NCBI GenBank assembly: GCA_937930825.1
Contig: CALHBL010000128.1
Location: 1 to 47,886, forward strand
Reading direction: 5' to 3'
DNA from: an uncultured Bacteriovoracaceae bacterium
GTDB lineage: Bacteria; Bdellovibrionota; Bacteriovoracia; Bacteriovoracales; Bacteriovoracaceae
Length of the DNA stretch: 47,886 nt
The notes beneath the pieces were generated by a model. That model did no database searches, was not told the DNA's origin, and saw only the letters and a list, made by a program, of their open reading frames with translations. The first letter of the stretch is position 1; each line of letters starts with the position of its first letter. Made by a program: the position numbers and the translations under genes. This document shows positions 8,614 to 16,016 of the stretch, piece after piece.

Positions 8614-8690
8614 AAATGAAGAGAAGAAAAGGTCAAGCTAAGAAGAAAGCAAGAATTCTTCGCAGAAAAGCGGCCGGTAAAGAAAGCTAA
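8583..8690 (+). CDS. Small basic protein resembling bS22/mS38 (AURKAIP1/COX24-type, DUF1713)
   Basis: This 35-residue frame (MGMGRKKSVLKMKRRKGQ..., ending AAGKES) is about half Lys/Arg. Its core 'KMKRRK' followed by 'KKKARILRRK' resembles the K-M-x-x-x-K ... R-x-L-R-R-K pattern of mitochondrial mS38 C-termini and the short bacterial bS22-type ribosomal proteins of 30-35 residues, which bind near the decoding region of the small subunit. AGAGG lies 7 bases before the ATG, a good ribosome site, and a hairpin terminator follows 38 bases after the stop. It is a stand-alone plus-strand unit between mreB and the chaperone block. The family match is by eye on a very short sequence; a basic nucleic-acid-binding peptide is the fallback. 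Confidence 0.65.
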   Translation: MGMGRKKSVLKMKRRKGQAKKKARILRRKAAGKES

Positions 8691-8728
8691 GACTTTCTAA
8701 GCTAAAGAATTAAAGTATATACCAAGCC

Positions 8729-8759
8729 GGCGCCAATTATTTGGTGCCTTCTTTCCTTT
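8729..8759 (+). terminator. Intrinsic terminator after the small basic gene
   Basis: GGCGCCAA (8729-8736) pairs with TTGGTGCC (8741-8748) through 8 base pairs including one G-T, with a TTAT loop, and is followed by TTCTTTCCTTT. This closes the plus-strand mini-gene transcript. Confidence 0.7.
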
Positions 8760-8848
8760 AACAGACTTAGTAAAGATTCTCATGAGACTTCAAGTTATCA
8801 GTGAGTTATCTCATCTTGATAAACTCTTGAGTCATCTTAGAACTCGCT

Positions 8849-10837
8849 CTAAATGGCCTGTACATCCGTTATTGTCTTGCTCTCAAGTTCTAGTTTATCT
8901 ATTTTACCATTTCTAAAATGAAGACTTTCCATATTCTTTATCCAGACGCCATCAGTAAGCTCCCATGAGCCTGTTTGTCCATTGATCTTACTAAGTGAGC
9001 GAATGGCCATATTCAACTCGTCACGAGAAGTATAGCTCGCTCCTTGTAAGACATTAATAGCGACCTTCATTGAATCAAGTGAACGTAATTCCACTAGGCC
9101 AATTTTCTTTCCATAGCTACTCTGAAAGTTTTTAGAAAGGTCTTCTGCAACTTTCTTTACGCTATCGCCTATAAAGTGAATATTCTTATATTTATAACTC
9201 TCTTGGCTTAAGAGGTTACTTCTCCAATTAGGTGCACCTATAAAAGGTACGTTAAAAGCATCATAGTAAGTGAAACTCGGTATAATCTGAATTGCATCTA
9301 AAGGAAGAGCAGGAACAAAGACCCAGTCAAAGTCCCTTTGAGGCTTCAGGGTCTGTATACGACGAATATTTGATCTCTCTAAGGAGTGAATCTCATTTAA
9401 AATATCATATTCTTCAAGTCTTGTTCTTGGAAACTTAAGCCCAAGTAAGTTCTTTACTGGCTCTCTAAAATTTTTCTTAGATCCATCAAAGCTGAAAACT
9501 CCAGCAATAGGCATATTCATTAAATTAGCTCGCCTCCAAAATTCATTTGCGTATGCTCTACCCATCCTCGACTCTGGAAAGATGATTGCTCCCTTATCAC
9601 CAAATTTCTTTACTATATTGGAATTAAAAATCTGATTAACTTGGGACTCTATTGAGCCAGGAATTTCGACGAGAAGATGATCTTTGTTCTCCTTATCCAT
9701 GTAAATTTCAGAAAGACTTACAAAGAAAACGCCTCTCTCCTTTGCAACTCCGTACTCCTTAGTCGCCTCTAAAGGATCCAGGCCCCCAATGATAACTGAG
9801 ACAAAGTGCTTTTCAACTAGTTCCTTTACTTCGTGAGCACCAACCACTCCCGAGCCCAGAGAATCTTTTACTATAATCTTAATATTAGCTAATTCTGGGT
9901 TTGATTTTTGTAACTCTCTTAGTGCTGCATCTATTCCTAGTAGCGCCCTCTTTGCAAACTTCGAGCGCTTTCCAGTTAAAGGAAGAATTACTCCTATGGC
10001 AGTGGAATCTAGCCTCGTATAGTTCTCTACTCGATAGCTAAAGTTCTTTAAAAGTAATTCTATTTCCGCATGTCTGCTAAAATTTGTATCAACCCACTTA
10101 ATTAAATCTTTCGCTTCATCTTTATCTCCGCGGTAATAAACTTTCTCTGCCTCAAGATAGGAGAGGTAACCAACAACAAAGGGTGAAGACTCTTCAAACT
10201 CCTCTAATAGCTTATACTTTTCAGCTTGATCAAGGGCCCTGAACTTAGTGACAAGAACTTCATACAACGGCTCAATTCTCAATTCTGATATTTTTTCTTT
10301 TAAAGACAGAGTATAAATTAAAGAGGTTAAGGCATCTTTTTCTTGATTATTTTCAGCTGCTAACCTGTATCTCAGTTTATGAAACTTAACCATTTCTGTA
10401 GAAGATAGAGACTTGTAAGGGGCTTTCTTAATCACTGAATAGGCTTTTTCTTTCATACCTAGCTTGTAGTAACTTGACCCTAAATTTAGATAAATCTGAG
10501 CTGTTAAACTCTGATCATCCGTAGAAGACTCCAAAGCTTGATTGAAGTTAAAGATCGCTTGTTCAAAGTTTGATTTACCAAAGTAAACCACACCAATGAG
10601 ATTTCTTCTTAAAGCTTTTTCTTGTGCATTTAGAGTGTCTTCTTTCATAGCTTGAAGTGAAGCAAGCGCCTTTTCCGATTCGCCTCTTTTGTAGTCTGCT
10701 TTGATAACTTCAATTTGGCTTAAGAAAGGCTCTGAGTAGAAATCATTTTCATCATCGGAAAGCATTTTGATTCCGCCACATCCAGCAAGAAAAGAGAGTG
10801 CAAATATTAGAATATAAGACAGAAATCTAGACTTCAT
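8849..10837 (-). CDS. LpoA/LppC-like lipoprotein: TPR repeats plus periplasmic-binding fold
   Basis: This 662-residue protein starts with a lipoprotein leader ending 'LSFLAGCGG' (Cys at about residue 20). Residues about 30-280 are helical with TPR-like repeats ('GVVYFGKSNFEQAIFNFNQAL', 'LNLGSSYYKLGMKEKA'). From about 285 a type I periplasmic-binding fold follows ('IGVILPLTGKRSKFAKRALLGI', 'IIGGLDPLEATKEYGVAKERGV'). The same TPR-plus-PBP1 order is found in LpoA, the outer-membrane activator of penicillin-binding protein 1A, and in related ABC-transporter-like lipoproteins. I therefore infer an envelope role in peptidoglycan synthesis, with ligand sensing as the alternative. It follows dnaJ; its ribosome site is inside a 14-bp hairpin (10842-10882). 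Confidence 0.82.
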   Translation of the reverse strand: MKSRFLSYILIFALSFLAGCGGIKMLSDDENDFYSEPFLSQIEVIKADYKRGESEKALASLQAMKEDTLNAQEKALRRNLIGVVYFGKSNFEQAIFNFNQALESSTDDQSLTAQIYLNLGSSYYKLGMKEKAYSVIKKAPYKSLSSTEMVKFHKLRYRLAAENNQEKDALTSLIYTLSLKEKISELRIEPLYEVLVTKFRALDQAEKYKLLEEFEESSPFVVGYLSYLEAEKVYYRGDKDEAKDLIKWVDTNFSRHAEIELLLKNFSYRVENYTRLDSTAIGVILPLTGKRSKFAKRALLGIDAALRELQKSNPELANIKIIVKDSLGSGVVGAHEVKELVEKHFVSVIIGGLDPLEATKEYGVAKERGVFFVSLSEIYMDKENKDHLLVEIPGSIESQVNQIFNSNIVKKFGDKGAIIFPESRMGRAYANEFWRRANLMNMPIAGVFSFDGSKKNFREPVKNLLGLKFPRTRLEEYDILNEIHSLERSNIRRIQTLKPQRDFDWVFVPALPLDAIQIIPSFTYYDAFNVPFIGAPNWRSNLLSQESYKYKNIHFIGDSVKKVAEDLSKNFQSSYGKKIGLVELRSLDSMKVAINVLQGASYTSRDELNMAIRSLSKINGQTGSWELTDGVWIKNMESLHFRNGKIDKLELESKTITDVQAI

Positions 10838-10841
10838 TTTT

Positions 10842-10882
10842 AACCTTTAGAATGGGCCCTTAAAGAAACCATTCTAAAGGTT
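10842..10882 (-). promoter_or_regulatory. 14-bp perfect hairpin enclosing the ribosome site of the LpoA-like gene
   Basis: AACCTTTAGAATGG (10842-10855) and CCATTCTAAAGGTT (10869-10882) are exact reverse complements with a 13-base loop. On the minus strand the 3' arm contains AAAGG (10844-10848), six bases before the ATG at 10837, so the folded RNA would hide the ribosome site. No T-run follows in that direction, so it is not a standard terminator. Confidence 0.6.
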
Positions 10883-10909
10883 GCTTCCCTGTTTTAAAAG
10901 ACTCGAAAT

Positions 10910-12037
10910 TTATTGAAAGAGGTCTTTTACTTTATCGAAGAAACCTCTGCTCATGGGGTTACTCTTATCATTACTTTCTAACTCTCCGAGTCTTTTAATC
11001 AAATCTCTTTGCTCAGAAGAAAGCTTCGTAGGTGTTTCGACATGAATCGTCAAAATAAGATCACCTTGCCCATAAGCTCCTAGCCTTTGGATGCCCTTTC
11101 CTTTTAGCCTCATTTTCCTACCTGACTGTGCTCCGTCGGGAATTGTGACCGACACCTTGCCATCTAGGGTTGGTACTTCTATCTCATCACCTAGGGCCGC
11201 CTGTGAAAAACTAATAGGGACAGTGCAGTGAATATTAAAGCCCTCTCGCTCAAAAATAGAATGATCCAAGACATTTATTACGACATAGAGGTCACCACTT
11301 GGGGCTCCCATACTACCCGCGTCTCCTTCACCAGAGAGTTTTAGTCTTTGATTGGTATCAATTCCCACCGGTACTTTTACGGCAAGATCTACTTTCTTCT
11401 TCTGCCTACCTTGACCAGAGCAACTACCACAAGGGTCAGTGATCATTTGGCCACTTCCCTGACACTTTGGACAAGCGGTAGCAACAGTGAAGAAGCCTTG
11501 CTGACGCCTAACTTCCCCCATACCCTGGCACATATCACAAGAAGCAGGCTTGCTTCCTGATTTTGTGCCAGCTCCCTTGCAGGGTACGCAATCAGCATAG
11601 CGAGTAAGAGAGATTGTCTTCTCAGCACCAAATGCTGCTTCTTCAAATGAAACATCTAAAGTCATTTGTAGGTCATTTCCTGGGGTACCACGATAGCGTC
11701 TTCTGCCACCACCACGTCTTCCTCCACCAAGGATGTCTCCAAAGATATCGCCAAACATATCGCCTAGATCACCAAAGTCTCCAGCGCCGCCTCCACCAAA
11801 GCCAGCTTGGCCATCGACACCTGCATGACCAAACTGATCATAGCGAGACTTCTTACCTTCATCGAGGAGAACCTCAGCAGCTTCAGAAGCTTCTTTAAAC
11901 TTAGCTTCGGCTTCTGGATTATCAGGGTTCTTATCCGGATGATATTTAAGGGCCAACTTTCTGTAAGCCTTTTTAATTTCATCTTTAGCGGCCCCACGTT
12001 GCAGACCAAGAATCTCGTAATAATCTCTTTTACTCAT
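10910..12037 (-). CDS. dnaJ: Chaperone protein DnaJ (Hsp40)
   Basis: The 375-residue protein is a full type I DnaJ, the co-chaperone that delivers substrates to DnaK and stimulates its ATPase. The J domain has the HPD tripeptide at residues 33-35; a Gly/Phe-rich linker with '[11 protein letters not shown]' follows; then four zinc-binding CxxCxGxG repeats at about 150-212 ('CVPCKGAG', 'CDMCQGMG', 'CPKCQGSG', 'CGSCSGQG'), and the C-terminal substrate-binding barrels. AGGA lies 7 bases before the ATG. It follows dnaK, but a terminator-like hairpin (12104-12133) and an 11-bp dyad (12052-12081) lie between them, so its expression may be set separately. Confidence 0.97.
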   Translation of the reverse strand: MSKRDYYEILGLQRGAAKDEIKKAYRKLALKYHPDKNPDNPEAEAKFKEASEAAEVLLDEGKKSRYDQFGHAGVDGQAGFGGGGAGDFGDLGDMFGDIFGDILGGGRRGGGRRRYRGTPGNDLQMTLDVSFEEAAFGAEKTISLTRYADCVPCKGAGTKSGSKPASCDMCQGMGEVRRQQGFFTVATACPKCQGSGQMITDPCGSCSGQGRQKKKVDLAVKVPVGIDTNQRLKLSGEGDAGSMGAPSGDLYVVINVLDHSIFEREGFNIHCTVPISFSQAALGDEIEVPTLDGKVSVTIPDGAQSGRKMRLKGKGIQRLGAYGQGDLILTIHVETPTKLSSEQRDLIKRLGELESNDKSNPMSRGFFDKVKDLFQ

Positions 12038-12051
12038 ATCGCTATCCTGTT

Positions 12052-12081
12052 TGAGTTTTCAAGACAAGAGTTGAAAACTCA
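12052..12081. promoter_or_regulatory. 11-bp inverted repeat just upstream of dnaJ
   Basis: TGAGTTTTCAA (12052-12062) and TTGAAAACTCA (12071-12081) are exact reverse complements around an 8-base spacer, ending 14 bases before the dnaJ start. It does not cover the ribosome site. It could be an operator or an RNA hairpin; part of it is shared with the nagZ upstream region. It is not the CIRCE element. Confidence 0.5.
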
Positions 12082-12103
12082 CTAAACCTTATGTGGCTTG
12101 CCT

Positions 12104-12133
12104 AAAATAAGTAAGGGAGGACCCAGTCCTCCC
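12104..12133 (-). terminator. Terminator-like hairpin between dnaK and dnaJ
   Basis: On the minus strand GGGAGGAC pairs with GTCCTCCC (12115-12122 with 12126-12133) around a 3-base loop and is followed by TTACTTATTTT. The strong stem and moderate T-run suggest partial termination after dnaK. Confidence 0.7.
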
Positions 12134-12158
12134 CTACTCTTTAAGTCATTAATAGTTT

Positions 12159-14072
12159 TTAAACTTCTTTAAAGTCTGCGTCTACAACATCTTCATCTGC
12201 ATTATTAGCTTGAGCTCCAGGATTTGGAGCACCGCCAGCTTCAGGACCAGGCTGGCCTTCAGCTCCACCGGCTTGATACATCTCAGTGGCCACTTTATGA
12301 GTAACAGTTTGGAGTGCTTCAGAAGCTGCCTTAAGTTCGTCGAGAACTTCGGACTCAAGCTTAGTTTTAGCTTCGGTTACTGCTGCTTCAACTTCAGCTT
12401 TAGATGCATCAGAGATTTTACCCTCATCATCTTTAATCATTTTCTCAGCAGATAAGATCATTGCATCGAGGCTATTTCTTGTATCGATAACTTCTCTTCT
12501 CTTTTGATCTTCTTCTTTATTTTCCTCAGCTTCTCTTACCATTCTTTCAACTTCTTCATCTGAAAGACCTGAGCCGCCAGTAATCTTAATTTCTTGAGAC
12601 TTACCAGTTGCTTTATCAGCTGCAGAAACATTCACGATTCCATTTGCATCGATATCAAAAGTAACTTCAATTTGAGGAACACCACGTGGAGCTGGAGAAA
12701 TCCCTGTAAGGTCGAATTTACCAAGCGCCTTATTATCTTTAGAGAATTCTCTTTCTCCTTGAAGGACGTGAATACTAACAGCTGGCTGGTTATCTGCGGC
12801 AGTTGAGAAAACCTGAGATTTCTTTGTAGGAATCGTCGTGTTCTTCTCGATAATCTTTGTCATGACGCCACCAAGTGTTTCAATACCAAGAGAAAGAGGT
12901 GTTACATCTAGAAGAAGAACATCTTTAACATCTCCAGCAAGGACACCACCTTGAATGGCCGCACCAGCAGCAACAACTTCGTCAGGGTTAACGCCTTTAG
13001 ATGGCTCTTTTCCAAAAATTTCTTTCACTCTTTCCTGTACTGCAGGAATACGAGTTGAACCACCAACAAGGATAATTTCATCAATCTCATTCTTGGCTAG
13101 ACCTGAATCACTAATAGCTGTTTCACAAGGAACTGATAAGGCCTTGATATGATCAGCAATAAGAGACTCAAACTTTGCTCTACTTAAGTTTATGTTTAAG
13201 TGTTTCGGTCCAGACTGATCAGCAGTGATGAACGGAAGGTTAATATCTGTACTCGTTGTATTCGAAAGCTCATGCTTGGCTTTTTCAGCAGCTTCTTTCA
13301 ATCTTTGAAGCGCCATTTGATCAGATCTTAAGTCGATCCCTTCTTGTGACTTAAACTCATCTGCCAAGAAGTTGATAATATTTTCATCGAAGTTTTCACC
13401 ACCAAGAAAAGTATCACCGTTAGTTGCTTTAACTTCAAATACACCATCACTAGTAATTTCTAGAATTGAAATATCAAAAGTACCACCACCAAGATCAAAG
13501 ACTGCGATATTCTTATCTTGCTTAGTCTCAAGGCCGTAGGCCAGCGCTGCAGCAGTTGGCTCATTTACAATTCTCTTTACTTCAAGTCCTGCAATTCGGC
13601 CCGCATCTTTTGTTGCCTGCCTTTGAGCATCGTTAAAATAAGCAGGAACTGTAATAACAGCTTCACTCACAGTTTCACCTAGGTAGTCTTCTGCAGCTTG
13701 CTTCATTTTTTGAAGAACTTTTGCAGAGATCTCCTGAGGAGACATCTCTTTACCATCTACTTTTACCCAAGCATCGCCATTCTTATTGGCGAAGATTTCA
13801 AAAGGAGCAACTTTTGCAAATTGCGCTGCTTCTGGTGTCGAAAATTTACGACCAATCAATCTCTTAATTCCGTAAAGTGTTTTACTTGGATTAGTAACTG
13901 CTTGCCTCTTAGCAACCTGACCAACAAGGGCTTCCCCGTCTTTACCAAATCCAATCACAGAGGGAGTCGTATTATGCCCTTCTGCGTTTGCTATAATTTT
14001 ATACTTTCCATTTTCAAGAACAGCTACACATGAGTTAGTTGTCCCTAAGTCAATTCCAATAATTTTTCCCAT
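12159..14072 (-). CDS. dnaK: Chaperone protein DnaK (Hsp70)
   Basis: This 637-residue protein is a standard DnaK, the ATP-driven cytoplasmic chaperone. The nucleotide-binding domain begins '[17 protein letters not shown]' and includes '[16 protein letters not shown]' and '[15 protein letters not shown]'; the interdomain linker '[16 protein letters not shown]' follows; the helical lid ends in a Gly/Pro/Ala-rich tail closing with the conserved acidic '[12 protein letters not shown]'. AGGAG lies shortly before the ATG. It sits between grpE and dnaJ in the usual order grpE-dnaK-dnaJ, though hrcA is not upstream. Confidence 0.98.
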   Translation of the reverse strand: MGKIIGIDLGTTNSCVAVLENGKYKIIANAEGHNTTPSVIGFGKDGEALVGQVAKRQAVTNPSKTLYGIKRLIGRKFSTPEAAQFAKVAPFEIFANKNGDAWVKVDGKEMSPQEISAKVLQKMKQAAEDYLGETVSEAVITVPAYFNDAQRQATKDAGRIAGLEVKRIVNEPTAAALAYGLETKQDKNIAVFDLGGGTFDISILEITSDGVFEVKATNGDTFLGGENFDENIINFLADEFKSQEGIDLRSDQMALQRLKEAAEKAKHELSNTTSTDINLPFITADQSGPKHLNINLSRAKFESLIADHIKALSVPCETAISDSGLAKNEIDEIILVGGSTRIPAVQERVKEIFGKEPSKGVNPDEVVAAGAAIQGGVLAGDVKDVLLLDVTPLSLGIETLGGVMTKIIEKNTTIPTKKSQVFSTAADNQPAVSIHVLQGEREFSKDNKALGKFDLTGISPAPRGVPQIEVTFDIDANGIVNVSAADKATGKSQEIKITGGSGLSDEEVERMVREAEENKEEDQKRREVIDTRNSLDAMILSAEKMIKDDEGKISDASKAEVEAAVTEAKTKLESEVLDELKAASEALQTVTHKVATEMYQAGGAEGQPGPEAGGAPNPGAQANNADEDVVDADFKEV

Positions 14073-14086
14073 TATATTCTCCTTAA

Positions 14087-14677
14087 TTAACCATTATTTG
14101 CAATTATTACTTTTGCTGCTCTCAAGAGCCTTCCATTTAAAGAATAGCCTGGCTGAAAGACTTGTATTATTTCTTGATCTTCCTTCCCTTCTGCTGGCTG
14201 TTGGGCCATTGCTTCGTGAAGATTTGGATCAAATGTTTTTCCTAATGCTTCTACTTTCTCTAAACCACTACTCTTTAAAACATCTAGAAATTGTTTTCGA
14301 ACCATATCGATTCCAACAAATATATTTTTTACTTTTTCCTCTTCATCATTAGCTATCGCATCAACAGTTCTATCCAAGTTATCAACGACCTCTATAAGGT
14401 TTGATAAGACTTTCTCATTACCGTACTTAAGGAGGTTTTCTTTTTCTCTTTCACTACGTTTCTTGAAGTTTTCCATTTCAGCAGCAAGGTAGAAGAACTT
14501 TGCCTTATAATCTTCTTCCTCTTTCTTTTCACTTTCTTTAGCTGAATTGAGTTCTTCAACATTTGAAGTCTCCTCATCTGACTGAACTTCTTCAGCAGCC
14601 GCAGATTTAACCTCTTCAACAATCTCTGGCTCAATAACTTTTTCTTTCGCCTTTTCCTTAACTTTTTCTTGTGTCAT
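14087..14677 (-). CDS. grpE: Nucleotide exchange factor GrpE
   Basis: The product (196 residues from this start) is GrpE, which releases ADP from DnaK. The first 60 residues are a low-complexity Glu/Lys-rich extension; the long coiled coil follows ('[19 protein letters not shown]'); the C-terminal beta domain contains '[16 protein letters not shown]' and '[18 protein letters not shown]'. I chose the ATG at 14677 with GAGG eight bases upstream, rather than the TTG at 14698. The gene is first in the grpE-dnaK-dnaJ run. Upstream I see no CIRCE element; a TTGACA hexamer (minus strand, 14738-14743) is a possible -35 but its -10 partner is poor. Confidence 0.93.
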   Translation of the reverse strand: MTQEKVKEKAKEKVIEPEIVEEVKSAAAEEVQSDEETSNVEELNSAKESEKKEEEDYKAKFFYLAAEMENFKKRSEREKENLLKYGNEKVLSNLIEVVDNLDRTVDAIANDEEEKVKNIFVGIDMVRKQFLDVLKSSGLEKVEALGKTFDPNLHEAMAQQPAEGKEDQEIIQVFQPGYSLNGRLLRAAKVIIANNG

Positions 14678-14796
14678 TCGTTCAACCTCTGAGTGCAATT
14701 CTTTTCAACACTTCCAAGATGGTATGCTCCCCAATTTTGTCAACGGTACTAATTAAATTAACTTACACCTATGATCTAAGTTACTGATATTAAATG

Positions 14797-15903
14797 CTAA
14801 AGATGCATTAAGAGACGATCAATAAGCCCATCGAGAACTAGCATTCCCTTTGAGCTTAAATAAAATTCATTAAAGTCACCTCTTCCTAGCCCATTATTCA
14901 CCCAATCTCTCAAGACTGGACTTACTGCATCATCCTTTCCTGGAAAAAGGTCCTCAGGCTTAAAGCCTCTATTTGTTCTCATGCTCATATAAAGAGATTC
15001 CAGCTGAAACTGCTCATGAGTTAATTTTTCAATTTCTAACTCTGCTCCTTTTGGCTTCCATTTATAGCGAAGCTTCTCTTCACTTAAGAGGCCAACAGCA
15101 CTGGGCCCCAGGGCCCCAACACTTTCACTCTTCCAATAACTTAAATTATGTTCTGACTCAAAACCGTTCTTTGCGAAGTTTGAAACTTCATAGTGAGAGT
15201 AGCCAAGATTTGATAAGAAATTTGCAACTCCTAAGAACTCTTCCTCCAAGAAATTTTCATCTGGCAGCTCACCCTTGAATTTATAATTGCTTTTAGCAGT
15301 TAGAATATAGAGGCTTATATGGTTTGGATTGAAGGCCAAGATTTCTTCAAGTTCCTTTAAGACTGTTCTCTTCATAGTCTTAGACCTTGGAAGGCCAAGC
15401 ATAAAGTCTACTGAGAAGTTATACTGATGTTTATTGAAGTAGGTTAGGGTCTCTAAAACATCTTCAACTGAATGAACTCTATCCAAAAGTTTTAAATAGT
15501 CAGTCCTTAAGGATTGAACGCCTAAGGAATAGCGATTGATGCCAAAATCCTTCCATGCTTCTATTCCCTCGTCATCCCAAGTGCCAGGATTTACTTCTAA
15601 AGTAAACTCACCTTCACTACTTAAGCTGATTCCTCTTTTACTGAACTGATTTTTTAAAAATGTTGCTCCTCGCTCTCCCCATAAAGAAGGAGTCCCCCCG
15701 CCAATATAGAGAGTTCTAAGCTCACTCATTTCAAGATTATTTTGCAAGAGAAGACCTTGGTGCTTATCGAGCATCATTTCAAACTGCTTCTCGAATAAAG
15801 TAAATTCACTCGATGATTGAGGTACTTTCTTATAGAAGTCGCAGTAGTTACAAAGGTGCCTACAAAAAGGAAAGTGGATATAGAGAGATTCTATTTTATT
15901 TAT
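14797..15903 (-). CDS. hemW: Heme chaperone HemW (radical SAM), apparent AUA start
   Basis: The frame encodes a HemW-type radical SAM protein: 'YIHFPFCRHLCNYCDF' carries the CxxxCxxC iron-sulfur motif, without the fourth Cys of the true oxidase HemN; 'LYIGGGTPSLW' follows, and the radical SAM core with 'SLGVQSL' and 'VDFMLGLP'. HemW handles heme insertion in the cytoplasm. The first ATG in frame (15777) would remove the cluster motif. Upstream of it the frame stays open to a TGA at 15925-15927 with no ATG, GTG or TTG; AGGAG (15910-15914) lies six bases before an ATA at 15901-15903. I therefore place the start there, giving 368 residues, normal for the family. An error in the sequence is the main alternative. 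Confidence 0.85.
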   Translation of the reverse strand: MNKIESLYIHFPFCRHLCNYCDFYKKVPQSSSEFTLFEKQFEMMLDKHQGLLLQNNLEMSELRTLYIGGGTPSLWGERGATFLKNQFSKRGISLSSEGEFTLEVNPGTWDDEGIEAWKDFGINRYSLGVQSLRTDYLKLLDRVHSVEDVLETLTYFNKHQYNFSVDFMLGLPRSKTMKRTVLKELEEILAFNPNHISLYILTAKSNYKFKGELPDENFLEEEFLGVANFLSNLGYSHYEVSNFAKNGFESEHNLSYWKSESVGALGPSAVGLLSEEKLRYKWKPKGAELEIEKLTHEQFQLESLYMSMRTNRGFKPEDLFPGKDDAVSPVLRDWVNNGLGRGDFNEFYLSSKGMLVLDGLIDRLLMHL

Positions 15904-15963
15904 ATTCCGCTCCTGGAAAGGAATTCAAGTATTAATTACTAGGTTTACTCACAGTCTTCCGTT

Positions 15964-15969
15964 TATAAT
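15964..15969 (+). promoter_or_regulatory. Candidate -10 box for the M16 peptidase gene
   Basis: A perfect TATAAT lies 48 bases upstream of the ATG at 16017. A matching -35 at normal spacing is not clear (TTTACT at 15944-15949 is only 14 bases away). GTTTAT (15961-15966) and ATAAAC (15980-15985) form a dyad around it, which might be an operator. Confidence 0.4.
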
Positions 15970-16016
15970 AAGTGAGGCCATAAACCCAATAAATTCATAG
16001 AAACAAAAGAGGATTC

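Noticed and set aside
14678-14796. CIRCE heat-shock operator before grpE
   Set aside because: A GAGTGC-like piece exists but the nine-base-spaced inverted repeat is not present.
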